Of a DNA stretch of 64,000 bases, positions 51,589 to 60,693 are shown one piece after another. The stretch covers positions 1-64,000 of the forward strand of contig JBGTHP010000015.1 in NCBI GenBank assembly GCA_041746105.1. Direction: 5' to 3'. This DNA is from JBFHRE01 sp041746105. GTDB lineage: Bacteria; Actinomycetota; Acidimicrobiia; Spongiisociales; ZC4RG35. The notes beneath the pieces were generated by a model that was given only the letters and a program-made list of their open reading frames with translations, had not been told where the DNA came from and searched no databases. A program made the position numbers and the translations under genes. Position 1 is the stretch's first letter, and each line of letters opens with the position of its first letter.

Positions 51589-52172
51589 CCCTGGGGTCGG
51601 GGTCTCGCCGGGGGTGTGGCCGTGCCCGCCGGCCCCGAAAGCGCCTGCCCAACTTCCAGTCTCACGATCACCGCCATCACCGACACACCGAACGTGTACC
51701 GGGTGCGAGAGAGCCGTCGGTCATGGCGCGGCGCAAGCGCCAATGCGAGCATCGTCAGCTCCAACAACTTGCTCAAAAGGCCAAGCTGGTCGGGGCTGGT
51801 TCCGCCGGCTGACACAACGGTGTAGGCAATCAGGCCGAGCCCGGCGGCCCATCCGATCCTGCGCCAGGATTCCCGCCCACCGAGAACCCTGCCGACCAGC
51901 GCGATCTCCCACAGCCCGAAAAGGAGGAAACCGGCTCCCCACAGAGGACCATGTTCGGGCGCCAGACCCAGATGCAGGCTCCCATCCAACATGAGGACCC
52001 AGACCAACAGGCGCCGCCGTGGGTCCATGGAGCGATATCGCCGGATGTATGCGTTCCCCGGCCGCAGCCGAGATATGACCCAGACCGAAGCCGCAACGAG
52101 CAATGGCAAGACGATGCCATAGAGGTGATCACCGATGAACGAATACATGGGTGAGGCGGTATAGGCCATCAT
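51507..52172 (-). CDS. multi-pass membrane protein
   Basis: A 221-residue protein with about five hydrophobic helices and a Pro/Arg-rich C-terminal tail, which overlaps the next gene by 82 bases. No family recognised. ATG 52172 overlaps the stop of the upstream gene (ATGA). The long overlap suggests that either its stop or the start of the downstream gene may differ from the ones given. Confidence 0.62.
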   Translation of the reverse strand: MMAYTASPMYSFIGDHLYGIVLPLLVAASVWVISRLRPGNAYIRRYRSMDPRRRLLVWVLMLDGSLHLGLAPEHGPLWGAGFLLFGLWEIALVGRVLGGRESWRRIGWAAGLGLIAYTVVSAGGTSPDQLGLLSKLLELTMLALALAPRHDRRLSRTRYTFGVSVMAVIVRLEVGQALSGPAGTATPPARPRPQGCCFRLWRSGQQPPRRLQPRRLSTSAS

Positions 52173-52549
52173 GAATCCTCTCTGAGACGACCGGTCAGGG
52201 TTCTCGTGATGTAGAGCGGAAGTGCCAGCCGGGTCAGAAGGGACACCGGCTCCAACAGTCGTTGGGCCATGAAGATCGCAAGACCGAGATCGATGAGTGC
52301 CGTCGCCAAAAAGAGACGCTGCAGCCGGCGGAGCCACAGCAGTCGCCGCCGAGACATCGATCGTCCCAAACCAGCTGCAATCAAGAGGAATGCCAATGCC
52401 GTGAAGCCGACCACCGGCGAGAGGCTGCCAAACGCCATCGTGAAAACCAGGGCTTCGAAAGTCGCCACCAGAAGAACGGCCGCCTGAACGGCGAGAAGCG
52501 GAGTCAGCACATCAGTTTTCGCAGGCAAGGCAGGTGCAGTTGTTTCCAT
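52169..52549 (-). CDS. small four-helix membrane protein
   Basis: A 126-residue protein with about three or four hydrophobic helices (LLAVQAAVLLVATFEALVF, VVGFTALAFLLIAAGLG and others). No family recognised. ATG 52549 is preceded by GATCTT after 6 bases, a weak leaderless -10; GTG 52555 is an alternative. Translationally coupled to the next membrane protein, so the two may form a complex. Confidence 0.65.
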   Translation of the reverse strand: METTAPALPAKTDVLTPLLAVQAAVLLVATFEALVFTMAFGSLSPVVGFTALAFLLIAAGLGRSMSRRRLLWLRRLQRLFLATALIDLGLAIFMAQRLLEPVSLLTRLALPLYITRTLTGRLREDS

Positions 52550-52594
52550 GCCCACAAGATCGCAGCGCCCGATTAGAGCCCGATTGGCTCCGGA

Positions 52595-53947
52595 TTAGCC
52601 AACGATGAGAGTTGGGATCGAAACCACAAACCGCGCCCCGCCGGTCGATCCCGACTCGGCGCGAATGGCGCCTCCATGGGCGGCGGCAATCTCGGAGGCA
52701 ATCGCAAGCCCCAGCCCCGAACCAGAGTCAGATCGGGCAGCGTCCAGTCGATAGAACCGTTCGAAGACAAGGTCGCGGTCAACCTCGGAGATTCCTCCAC
52801 CGTGGTCCTCGACCGCGAGGACAACGCCGTCGGAAATAGTCGAAATGTCGATGATCACGGGCGGCTGACCGTGCCGCAAGGCATTGTCGACGAGAATCCA
52901 GATCAGCCTCTCGAGGAGGCCTTCATCCCCCTCAACGGTGGCACCACCCGAAACCGTTATGTCTCCTTTGGCGATGCCGGCGACCTTGCTCGCCAGCCGA
53001 TCGAGAGCCACCGGTGAGCGCTCGATCGGTCGCCGGGCATCCCGTCGAGCCAGCATCAACAGGTCTGAGACCAAACCCGCCATCCTCTCCGACTCGGCCA
53101 GCACATCCGAGATCGCGGCGACGCGGTCTGTTTCGTCTGCCTCGGGATTTTCTGCGAGGAATCCGGCATTCGACCTGATCGATGTCAGCGGGGTTCTCAG
53201 CTCGTGCCCGGCGTCGGCTACAAAACGCCTTTGGCGTTCGAGACTCGATTCGAGCAGGTTCGAAGACTCCTCCAACCGGTCAAGCATTCGATTGAAGCTG
53301 GAGGTCAGACTCTCCACTTCATCTTTGCGCCGAGCAGGCTCGAGGCGACGCGAGATGTCACCCGTCCTCGCGATCTCGTCAGTGGTCGCAACCATCGCCT
53401 TGAGCGGTCGTAATGCGCGCCCTGCGACCTGCCAGGAAACGATGGCGGCAGCCAGCAGAGTCAGCAGAGTGGACACGGCAAGAACCGATTGGACCCCGGC
53501 GAGCTGCTCCTGGCGAAACCGGCCGAGTTGGGCTGCGATCGCAACGCCCGGGTTCGGCTTTTCCCACCGAATCGCCTCCGCCACCACCAACAGGTCGGGT
53601 CCGATCCGAAATTCTGCGCTCGAGGAACCGGTCTCCAGCGCCTCCACGATCACCGCCGCCGGAATTCTGGGCACTTCTCCATCGACAACGGCAGTCGAAT
53701 ACGCAACCGTCCCGTCAGCCTCCACCAGGACAACAAATGCCGATGTGTCTGAAGAAACATCGGTGACGACCTGAGGAAACGAGGCGACGATCGGACCCGA
53801 GTTCGCTGCCTCCCCGGCCAATGCGATCAGTGATTTGCGCTGGTCTTCGGCGATTCCGCCTCTGGCGAGAGTCGAGATGAGAATCCAGAAGACAATCATT
53901 GTGACGATCGCAACCAGGATCCCCGAGCGTGCAAGACGCCATCTCAT
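52595..53947 (-). CDS. HAMP-domain sensor histidine kinase
   Basis: A 450-residue membrane kinase. TM1 near residues 8-30, an external sensor domain to about 150, TM2 (VLAVSTLLTLLAAAIVSWQV), HAMP, HisKA with His in FVADAGHELRTPLTSIRSN near 235, and HATPase_c (LVDNALRHG, VEDHGGGI, GSGLGLAIASEI). ATG 53947 overlaps the stop of the response regulator in its restored frame (ATGA), confirming that the two genes are one operon. Confidence 0.93.
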   Translation of the reverse strand: MRWRLARSGILVAIVTMIVFWILISTLARGGIAEDQRKSLIALAGEAANSGPIVASFPQVVTDVSSDTSAFVVLVEADGTVAYSTAVVDGEVPRIPAAVIVEALETGSSSAEFRIGPDLLVVAEAIRWEKPNPGVAIAAQLGRFRQEQLAGVQSVLAVSTLLTLLAAAIVSWQVAGRALRPLKAMVATTDEIARTGDISRRLEPARRKDEVESLTSSFNRMLDRLEESSNLLESSLERQRRFVADAGHELRTPLTSIRSNAGFLAENPEADETDRVAAISDVLAESERMAGLVSDLLMLARRDARRPIERSPVALDRLASKVAGIAKGDITVSGGATVEGDEGLLERLIWILVDNALRHGQPPVIIDISTISDGVVLAVEDHGGGISEVDRDLVFERFYRLDAARSDSGSGLGLAIASEIAAAHGGAIRAESGSTGGARFVVSIPTLIVG

Positions 53948-54643
53948 TCGAAGGCTTTCAGCACATAGCCTGCCCCACGCACCGTCTGGATCAGGCGACC
54001 GCCATCCTCTGGGCCGAGTTTCTGGCGGAGGTACCGGATGTATACGTCGACCACGTTCGACGACGTATCAACGTCGAGTCCCCCAGACCTCGGTCAGAAT
54101 CCGATGCCGCGCCAGCACCACTCTCGGATTGCGGAGAAAAAACTCGAGAAGTCGAAACTCGAGCGCCGTCAGGTCGATCTCTCGAGACCCGAGCCTGACC
54201 TCCATCGATTCGACATCCATTTCGAGGCGATCAAACCGCAACCGCTCATGGCTGTCCGACCCAACCCGGCGTAACAGCGCCCTGACTCTCGCCAGGAGTT
54301 CGTCGTGAGCGAAGGGTTTTGCGAGGTAGTCGTCAGCGCCGGCGTCGAGGCCCTCGACGCGATCGGCGACATCGTCGAGAGCGGTCAACATGAGGATGGG
54401 ATAGTTGTCGCCGGCCGCCCTGACTCGTCTGCAGACCTCGAATCCGTCCATGCCAGGCAGCATCACGTCCAACAACATCAGACTCGGTTGGATCTCGGCG
54501 GCCGCCGCCAGCGCCGCATTCCCGTCGGAAACGATCGAAACCGTATGACCGGCGTATGCCAGGGCCCGCTTGATCGAGGCGGCGATTCGATGGTCATCTT
54601 CGACGACGAGGATGTGGGCCTTCACAAGGGTGCATGTTGGCAC
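53944..54643 (-). pseudogene. OmpR-type response regulator with a one-base frameshift
   Basis: Receiver domain intact: acidic pair VVEDD, phospho-acceptor in LMLLDVMLPGMDG near residue 59, switch Thr in MLTALDD and Lys in LAKPF. The winged-helix domain starts normally, but after TEVWG the frame hits a stop (TEVWGTRR). The +1 frame resumes exactly with LDVDTSSNVVDVYIRYLRQKL and ends GAGYVLKAFE, its stop overlapping the kinase start. The shift lies at a run of five G on the minus strand (54080-54084). It is either a real inactivation, a sequencing/assembly indel or, less likely, a programmed +1 shift. The zero-frame product lacks the recognition helix. Start may be GTG 54643 or 54625. Confidence 0.85.
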
Positions 54644-54684
54644 CAGGTCATTAGAAAACGATGAGCCTCAGCTCGAGCCGGCGG

Positions 54685-54963
54685 TCACGCCTCTGCGTTG
54701 ACTTCTTCGACGCCAGGAACACGATCCTTGAGAATCCGTTCGATTCCGGCCTTGAGGGTCATCATCGACATGGGACAACCCCCACACGCCCCCACCATCT
54801 GAAGATTGACCGTCCCGCCGTCGGTGCCGAGCAGCACGATGTCGCCGCCATCCATCTGGATCGCAGGTCGTATGTACTCGAGCGTTTGCTCGAGCAAGGA
54901 AAGGTCGATCTGAGAACTTCCCTGGGTTTGGGTGCGGATTGTCACTTCTTGCATGGTTGTCAC
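54685..54963 (-). CDS. Nfu-type Fe-S carrier
   Basis: A 92-residue NifU C-terminal domain protein. The CxxC cluster motif is VGACGGCPMSMMTLKAGIE near residue 59, with IRPAIQMDGGDIVLLG before it. It carries a [4Fe-4S] cluster from the SUF scaffold to target proteins. It starts at GTG 54963 or ATG 54954. TATCGT lies just upstream on the minus strand. No SUF palindrome is seen here. Confidence 0.9.
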   Translation of the reverse strand: MTTMQEVTIRTQTQGSSQIDLSLLEQTLEYIRPAIQMDGGDIVLLGTDGGTVNLQMVGACGGCPMSMMTLKAGIERILKDRVPGVEEVNAEA

Positions 54964-54988
54964 CGAGACGATACAAGTCTCGCAGCAT

Positions 54989-56524
54989 TCAACCAGAATC
55001 CGGAGACCGGTATTCCGGCGGGACCCTGAGCGTGAACGTGCGGGTGATCTTGGAATCCGAAAGAGTGATCGTCACTACCGTCGAACCGGGTTTCAGCGCA
55101 TATACGAGGCCCCCAGGCCGACGCAGAGCCGCACCTTTTTGATTGACTTCGACCAAGGCGGTTGTGTTGAGGTCGAATGCCACCACCCCATTTCGGAACC
55201 GAACGTCGGAAACACCAGGGGTCAATCCGAGTCCGGTAGGCGGAGTGATGACAACTCCAGAACCACTTGCTTCGAACGCCCAATCACCCAATACCCCGGC
55301 GCCGATCACCTGCCCGTCGGCGATCACAGTCACAGGTCCGTCGGCAGTGAGCGCCACTTGTTGGCGTTCGGTGGCCAATCCGACGATCACGTCGCTTGGG
55401 AGCAGGTCGCCGGCGGGTTCCGGCCGCAACCCGCCGTAGAAGTGAGCGAGAATCTCCGGGTACAACGCACCGCCTTCCGCCATCGCCTGGGCCCCGTACT
55501 GGCTCATGCCCACGTTATGGCCCCAACCGTTGCCCTCAAAGCGATACGCCGGGTAATACAAGGGCGGACCGCTGTAGGTCATGATCCAGCCTGGCACCTC
55601 ATTGATCTCGAAGTTGGGCGAAAGGATGGTCTGCGGGTAGCGCCTCCCATTAGGACGCATGCTGGGCAGAACATCGGGCAGAACCGACGCCGCCCGGTTG
55701 AGCATCGTCCGCAGTTCCCAAGTTTTGGTCGTGGTGTCGGCCCCCGCCGACACCACCCTGATCGTCCACGAACCTTCACCATCGCCAGGTTGGTTGTTGA
55801 CGATCGATGAGATCTCTCCGACGCCAAGGCCCGCTTCTGCGAATAGGAGGTTGGTCTGCGGACCGGTGAGGTTGAAACCCCAAGACACAAATGGCGAGTC
55901 CTCATCAGGGGAGGCCACCGCGCGCAGGTACGGCACCGCCGTGGCACCGGGAAAGACGTCCTCCACATTTCGCGTCCGTCCCCCCGAGGTCGATGAGTAC
56001 AACGCCTGTGCCGGGCTGCCTTCAAATACCAAGATCTCATCGGCGGTTGACTCCACTGCCTCGCGCCACCTCTCTCCCTGGGGCCCTTCGACCAACCCAA
56101 CTCCGGAGTACACCTGGCATGCGGTCGTTGCGCAGATGTCGTATCCGTAGCGAGCGCCGCTGCTGGTGCGGCCACGCGCCAGTGTCCACGAAAGATAAGT
56201 GCGGGCAGCCACGGCCTGGGTGCGCAGGGCTTCCATCTCCCATCCGAAAGGCACCTCTGCGATGCCTTCGAGGTAGCGGTCGACGGTCGCCTGCTCTCCG
56301 AGCGCCAATCCGTCGTCGTGTCCAGACACGATCATCAGTCCGCGGTAACGCCGGTCTTCGAACCCAATCACGGTTCCCGAGGCCGGCACCAGTTCGACTC
56401 TCCTGGCAAACACCTGTTCTTCGACAGTTTGAGCAGACACCGCTCCCGGCGTGATGGTTGCGATCGTCGCCACCACAGCCAACCACACCCACCGAGGACG
56501 CCTTCGTTCGCTCCGATCGGTCAT
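54989..56524 (-). CDS. secreted SpoIID/LytB-domain protein
   Basis: A 511-residue exported protein: signal peptide (VWLAVVATIATITPGAVSA), SpoIID core with YLEGIAEVPFGWEMEALRTQAVAARTYL (quoted in part, near residue 85), CQVYSG, ALYSSTSGGRT and GWGHNVGMSQYGAQAMAE near 340, and a C-terminal beta domain. SpoIID proteins are lytic transglycosylases on stem-peptide-free glycan in spore formers; in actinobacteria they are widespread without sporulation. ATG 56524 overlaps the murA stop (ATGA), so both are envelope genes of one operon. Confidence 0.9.
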   Translation of the reverse strand: MTDRSERRRPRWVWLAVVATIATITPGAVSAQTVEEQVFARRVELVPASGTVIGFEDRRYRGLMIVSGHDDGLALGEQATVDRYLEGIAEVPFGWEMEALRTQAVAARTYLSWTLARGRTSSGARYGYDICATTACQVYSGVGLVEGPQGERWREAVESTADEILVFEGSPAQALYSSTSGGRTRNVEDVFPGATAVPYLRAVASPDEDSPFVSWGFNLTGPQTNLLFAEAGLGVGEISSIVNNQPGDGEGSWTIRVVSAGADTTTKTWELRTMLNRAASVLPDVLPSMRPNGRRYPQTILSPNFEINEVPGWIMTYSGPPLYYPAYRFEGNGWGHNVGMSQYGAQAMAEGGALYPEILAHFYGGLRPEPAGDLLPSDVIVGLATERQQVALTADGPVTVIADGQVIGAGVLGDWAFEASGSGVVITPPTGLGLTPGVSDVRFRNGVVAFDLNTTALVEVNQKGAALRRPGGLVYALKPGSTVVTITLSDSKITRTFTLRVPPEYRSPDSG

Positions 56525-57771
56525 GTGCGCTTTATGTCGGCTCCCAGCCGTACCAGCCGCTCGGCAAAGTCCTCATACCCGCGATCGACGTGATGCCCAT
56601 CGCCGACGACCGTCACCCCGTCAGCCCTCATGCCTGCCAGGACCAAAGCCGCTCCTGCCCTGATGTCGTGGGCCAGAACCGGACATCCGCTCAATTGATC
56701 CACGCCCCGAATCACCGCGTGCTGCCATTCGGTGGAGATATCGGCTCCCATTCGCGCCAGTTCGCCGATGTAACGGAAGCGGGCGTCGTAGAGGTTTTCT
56801 GTGATCACCGACGTACCATCGGCCACGGCCAGGAACGCCACCATCTGGGGCTGCATGTCGGTGTGAAAGCCGGGATACGGCAGTGTTGCAAAATCGACGG
56901 GGCGTGGTCTTGGAGGACCGCTCACTCTGAGCCATCCATCGCCCCGCTCAACGTCACAACCGGCTTCTTCCAGCTTGTTCAGCTCAACCCGGAGATAGGT
57001 GGGATTACACCCGGTGACGGTCACGTCGCCTGCCGTGATGGCGCCGGCGACTGCAAAAGTTCCTGCTTCCAACCGATCGGGGATGACCTCATGTGTGACG
57101 GCCGTCAGCTCATTGACCCCGCTGACGTGGATCAACGCGGTCCCGGCCCCGGTGATTTTCGCTCCCATCGCCACCAACATCTGCGCGAGGTCCTCTATCT
57201 CCGGTTCGCGAGCAGCATTCACGATCACGGTCTCGCCTTCTGCCAAGACCCCGGCGAGAAGGATGTTCTCGGTGGCGCCCACGCTCGGAAACGGAAGCTC
57301 GACCTCGGCCCCTCTGAGTCCTTTGGGGGCGGTTGCCACCAACACGCCATGTACCAAATCGAACTCCGCCCCCATCGCCTCGAGTCCTCCCAGATGCATG
57401 TCGATCGGCCGCGATCCGAGGTCGTCGCCTCCTGGCAACGCGACTCGCGCCTCCCCGCACCGGGCCAGCATCGGGCCCAGCACCACAATCGAGGCCCGCA
57501 TCGCCCTCACCAGTTCGATCGGGGCCTCTGGTTGGATCTCGGCCGGCATCGAAACCGACACCTTGTGGTCACTTATCGTGCAATGGGCACCGGCGTGACG
57601 CAGAACATCGGCCATCAACTCAACGTCCGTGATAGACGGCACGTTGTTCAAGTGATATCGCCCTGGTGCCAGCAGCATGGCCGCCATCTCCTTGAGAACG
57701 GCGTTTTTTGCGCCGAACACCCCGACCGTTCCCCGCAAGGGCGCACCACCAGTGATTACAAAGTCGGACAT
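56521..57771 (-). CDS. murA: UDP-N-acetylglucosamine 1-carboxyvinyltransferase with Cys-to-Asp active site
   Basis: A 416-residue MurA, first committed enzyme of peptidoglycan synthesis. Lys22-Asn23 of the substrate site is present (GAKNAVLKEM). The residue equal to Cys115 of E. coli MurA is Asp116 (ALPGGDDLGSRPIDMH), as in mycobacterial MurA, so the enzyme should be naturally insensitive to fosfomycin. Other marks: GATENILLAG, DRLEAGTFAVAGA, PYPGFHTDMQPQ. Leaderless start with TAGACT (57779-57784, minus) 7 bases upstream. Confidence 0.95.
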   Translation of the reverse strand: MSDFVITGGAPLRGTVGVFGAKNAVLKEMAAMLLAPGRYHLNNVPSITDVELMADVLRHAGAHCTISDHKVSVSMPAEIQPEAPIELVRAMRASIVVLGPMLARCGEARVALPGGDDLGSRPIDMHLGGLEAMGAEFDLVHGVLVATAPKGLRGAEVELPFPSVGATENILLAGVLAEGETVIVNAAREPEIEDLAQMLVAMGAKITGAGTALIHVSGVNELTAVTHEVIPDRLEAGTFAVAGAITAGDVTVTGCNPTYLRVELNKLEEAGCDVERGDGWLRVSGPPRPRPVDFATLPYPGFHTDMQPQMVAFLAVADGTSVITENLYDARFRYIGELARMGADISTEWQHAVIRGVDQLSGCPVLAHDIRAGAALVLAGMRADGVTVVGDGHHVDRGYEDFAERLVRLGADIKRT

Positions 57772-57778
57772 TTCCCAA

Positions 57779-57817
57779 AGTCTACGGCGCGGGCGGAGCG
57801 AGCCCGGCGACTACGCT
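57779..57817. promoter_or_regulatory. divergent leaderless promoters of murA and rpiB
   Basis: TAGACT (57779-57784, minus) and TACGCT (57812-57817, plus) lie 7 and 6 bases from their start codons in a 52-bp intergenic region. Confidence 0.55.
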
Positions 57818-57823
57818 GCCCGC

Positions 57824-58270
57824 ATGCGAATCGCCCTCGGAGCCGACCACGCCGGCTTCGCCCTCAAACAGACCGTCGCCCGCCACCTCGCCGAACTCGG
57901 TCTGACCGTGTTCGACCTTGGTACCCACAGTGACGAGTCTGTCGACTACCCGGATTTCGCCGCCGCGGTGAGCCGAGCAGTTGTCGACGGCAGGGCCGAC
58001 CGGGGCATCGTGATCTGCGGGTCCGGCGCCGGGGCCTGCGTCGCCGCCAACAAGATCAAGGGGATTCGTGCGGCCGTTGCCCACGACACCTACACCGCTC
58101 ATCAAGCGGTCGAACACGACGACGTGAACGTCTTGTGTTTGGGTAGTCGGGTCATCGGCGAAGCCGTGGCGCTCGAACTCGTCGAAGCTTTTGCCGGAGC
58201 ACAGTTCAGCCAGGAGGACCGCCACGTTCGCCGACTGGCAAAGGTCATGGCTCTCGACGAAAGGGACTGA
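57824..58270 (+). CDS. rpiB: ribose-5-phosphate isomerase B
   Basis: A 148-residue RpiB/LacAB enzyme of the pentose phosphate pathway. Marks: GADHAGFALKQTVARHL at the start, DLGTHSDESVDYPDFA, catalytic Cys in GIVICGSGAGACVAANK near residue 68, HDTYTAHQAVEHDDVNVLCLGSR (in parts). ATG 57824 is set by the -10 hexamer and the family start; the frame runs open farther upstream but is antisense to murA. Confidence 0.93.
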   Translation: MRIALGADHAGFALKQTVARHLAELGLTVFDLGTHSDESVDYPDFAAAVSRAVVDGRADRGIVICGSGAGACVAANKIKGIRAAVAHDTYTAHQAVEHDDVNVLCLGSRVIGEAVALELVEAFAGAQFSQEDRHVRRLAKVMALDERD

Positions 58271-58291
58271 ACCGGGCGATCCGGACAGTCG

Positions 58292-59476
58292 TCAGGAGTT
58301 CATCGACCTGACGAAAAACGATGCCATTTCTGCTCGGGTCAAAGGTCGGTCAGGGCAGAAAAGGCCGGCGTCATCGGGGTCGCACCCGTAGGTGATCCCC
58401 GCAAGGAAAAGAGCATTGATCGCAGGTTGGTATGCACTCGATGCATCGTCGTAGAAATAGTCTTGTGAGGCTGGGCCGACGCCAAAAGCCCTGACCAACA
58501 TTTCGGCCATCTCGTCACGAAGCAGAGGCTGATCGGGACAGAAATTGGTCGGCCCGCATCCAAACCCGATTCCGGCCGCCATCACCGCGTTGATGTCCTC
58601 GTTGAAAATCGATCCGTCGTCGTCTCCGAAATAATCGGTGCCGGCCGGGGCGAGGGCGAAGAAGCGACTGATGAATGCTGCGATCTGGCCCCGGGTGATC
58701 ATGTCATGGGGGCAATAGAGCGTGCCTTCTGGGTTACAGCCGTAGGTGACACCCAGCGCATACATAACCTCGATGTCGGCCTCGTGGGGGGAGCCGTTGT
58801 CATCTGTGAACTGGCCAACCGAGATCGGTGCGGCTCCGGGTGCGGCAAGACGAGGAGCCGTCACCAGATACGGATAGGCATTGATCGCGACGCCGTCCTT
58901 GCGGATCTCGAAGTGCAAGTGGGGACCGGCTTCCTCTGCATTGCCGCTGTCACCTACCCACCCGATCAACTGGCCCGCGACCACCGGGGTTCCGGTGCTC
59001 AGTCCATCTGCGATCCCCCACCCGAGCCCGTCGTCGGTTCCCTGGGTGTCGTTGTTGAGGTGGATGTACCACGTCGTCCAGCCTCCGCCGTGGTCGATCT
59101 CGAAATAACAACACGTCGACCCAATCCAACCGACGACGCCGTCGGCCGGCGCCACGACAGGCAAACCCTTGACGCCGTTTGACATTATGTCGGTTCCTTC
59201 ATGGGTCCTCCCGCTGGAACGAGGACTGCCAAAGTCATCGATGAAAGTGACGTCACCGACTACCGGGAAGATGATGGTGTTGGGGTCGAAGTCGGCGGCG
59301 AAAGCAGGTAGGGGTCCCGCCACCACGGCCGCGAACAGACCGATGACGGTCAAAACAATGCTCGAGCGCCTTCTCCCCGGATGGTGCATGAATCCTCTAT
59401 CGGGCCGAATTCGACGAGACTTGAACAGAGTCTCGATCATGGGTTTGGGAGGCGCCACGAGGTTCAGTCTCGTCAT
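58292..59476 (-). CDS. secreted M23 peptidase with three SLH-like Cys-pair repeats
   Basis: A 394-residue exported protein: charged N-terminus and signal helix (IVLTVIGLFAAVVAGPLPAFA, quoted as an approximate span at 40-60), LytM domain with RTHEGTDIM (His/Asp) and GPHLHFEIRKDG (HxH), then three repeats of about 55 residues. Each repeat has a Cys pair and an SLH-type helix: YGCNPEGTLYCPHDMITRGQ, GFGCGPTNFCPDQPLLRDEM, YGCDPDDAGLFCPDRPLTRA. SLH repeats usually anchor proteins to cell-wall polymers; the Cys pairs suggest disulfide bracing. ATG 59476 has AAAGGA upstream. Confidence 0.88.
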   Translation of the reverse strand: MTRLNLVAPPKPMIETLFKSRRIRPDRGFMHHPGRRRSSIVLTVIGLFAAVVAGPLPAFAADFDPNTIIFPVVGDVTFIDDFGSPRSSGRTHEGTDIMSNGVKGLPVVAPADGVVGWIGSTCCYFEIDHGGGWTTWYIHLNNDTQGTDDGLGWGIADGLSTGTPVVAGQLIGWVGDSGNAEEAGPHLHFEIRKDGVAINAYPYLVTAPRLAAPGAAPISVGQFTDDNGSPHEADIEVMYALGVTYGCNPEGTLYCPHDMITRGQIAAFISRFFALAPAGTDYFGDDDGSIFNEDINAVMAAGIGFGCGPTNFCPDQPLLRDEMAEMLVRAFGVGPASQDYFYDDASSAYQPAINALFLAGITYGCDPDDAGLFCPDRPLTRAEMASFFVRSMNS

Positions 59477-59573
59477 CGGGCGGTCCTTTCGGTGGGAAAT
59501 CGGGAGTCTCGGACCTGGCACCAACGGCACCCCGGTCACCGGTATTGACCGCAGGAGTCAATCAGTGCTTCGA

Positions 59574-60179
59574 TCAGCTGGTCCTGGCGATCTCGAACAG
59601 AGTCTGCAGGGCGGTCCGATTGAGTTCGCCGCTCACTCTCAACACCACCTCGCCGCTCGCATCCAGAACCACAAAAAACGGAAACGCAGACAACCCGAAC
59701 GCCTGGGCGACGGACCCCGAGTCGTCGTCGAGGAGGACCGGTGACGTCCAGTTCTCCCGCACCAGCCAGTCCGCCGCCGGATAGTTGGGACGGTCGGGAG
59801 CATTCGAGGTAGCCACAGTGGCGATGTCGACGCCCGAGGTTCCACCCTCGTCGACGTAGGCCTGCACGCGTGGCACCTCGGCTTGACAGTGCGAACACCA
59901 ATGCGCCACAAACAGGACAACGCTCGGCCGGCCACCCTGGCCGATGGTGATTGGCTCGCCATCGAGACCGGTGCCAGAGACGACCGGCGAAGGCTGACCG
60001 ACCGCAGAATCCGCGGTGGGATCGACCAGTTGGGGGAGCGGCAACCCTTCTACCGCGATCTCACTGGCGGCAATGGTCGTTGCAGTTGGACCACCGGCGG
60101 TGGTGAACGCAAAAACGAGGGCAGCAGCCACGGCCGCGGCCCCCAACCAAACCGGCCATGCCTTGATGTATCTACTCAT
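59574..60179 (-). CDS. membrane-anchored thioredoxin-like (TlpA/DsbE-type) protein
   Basis: A 201-residue protein with an N-terminal membrane anchor (WLGAAAVAAALVFAFTTAGG, residues about 10-30) and an external thioredoxin fold. The redox motif is FVAHWCSHCQAEVPR (CxxC, near residue 94); cis-Pro is in SAFPFFVV. It overlaps the DsbB-like gene by four bases (ATGA), so it is the likely partner oxidoreductase for disulfides outside the membrane. Confidence 0.88.
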   Translation of the reverse strand: MSRYIKAWPVWLGAAAVAAALVFAFTTAGGPTATTIAASEIAVEGLPLPQLVDPTADSAVGQPSPVVSGTGLDGEPITIGQGGRPSVVLFVAHWCSHCQAEVPRVQAYVDEGGTSGVDIATVATSNAPDRPNYPAADWLVRENWTSPVLLDDDSGSVAQAFGLSAFPFFVVLDASGEVVLRVSGELNRTALQTLFEIARTS

Positions 60180-60679
60180 GATTCAGTCCTTCCTGACAAG
60201 AGGATCACGACAATGAAGAAAAACCCGGCGAACGCCATCAAGGGAATGGACACAAACCCGAACTCATTGACATATTTCGCCGAGCAGGGCACCCCCACCG
60301 AACATGCCCCATCCCCAAGACCGGGAAAGGTCTGAAGGGTGTAATGGTATGCCGAGATCAGCCCGCCGACCCCGGCCTGAACGGCAGCGTACGGCGCCAC
60401 CGCCCGATCTCTTCGGAACAACCCGAGGCCCAGAAGCAGGACCAGCGGATACATCGCGATCCGCTGATACCAGCACAGACGGCACGGCTCGAAGTGATAG
60501 ATCTCCGAATATGCGAGCGAGCCGAGCGTCGACACCAACGCCACGGCGAGGGCCGCACTCAGCGACGGCGTCCGACTGGCCAGTCGCGCCCGCAACGAAG
60601 GGAGGATCAGAAGCACCGCCCCTGCCAGTGTGGCGAGGGCGAGAGTTGCCGCGAAACGATTGAAGACAAGAACACTCAT
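60176..60679 (-). CDS. DsbB/BdbC-type disulfide-generating membrane protein
   Basis: A 167-residue four-helix membrane protein. The first Cys pair is PCRLCWYQRIAMYPLVLLL near residue 66 (CxxC of DsbB), the second is in GACSVGVPCSAKY near 128. DsbB-type enzymes pass electrons from a thioredoxin-like partner to quinone, here probably menaquinone. It is followed by the thioredoxin gene and precedes the Cys-rich M23 gene, which may be a client. Confidence 0.9.
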   Translation of the reverse strand: MSVLVFNRFAATLALATLAGAVLLILPSLRARLASRTPSLSAALAVALVSTLGSLAYSEIYHFEPCRLCWYQRIAMYPLVLLLGLGLFRRDRAVAPYAAVQAGVGGLISAYHYTLQTFPGLGDGACSVGVPCSAKYVNEFGFVSIPLMAFAGFFFIVVILLSGRTES

Positions 60680-60693
60680 TGAGAAGACCTAAG

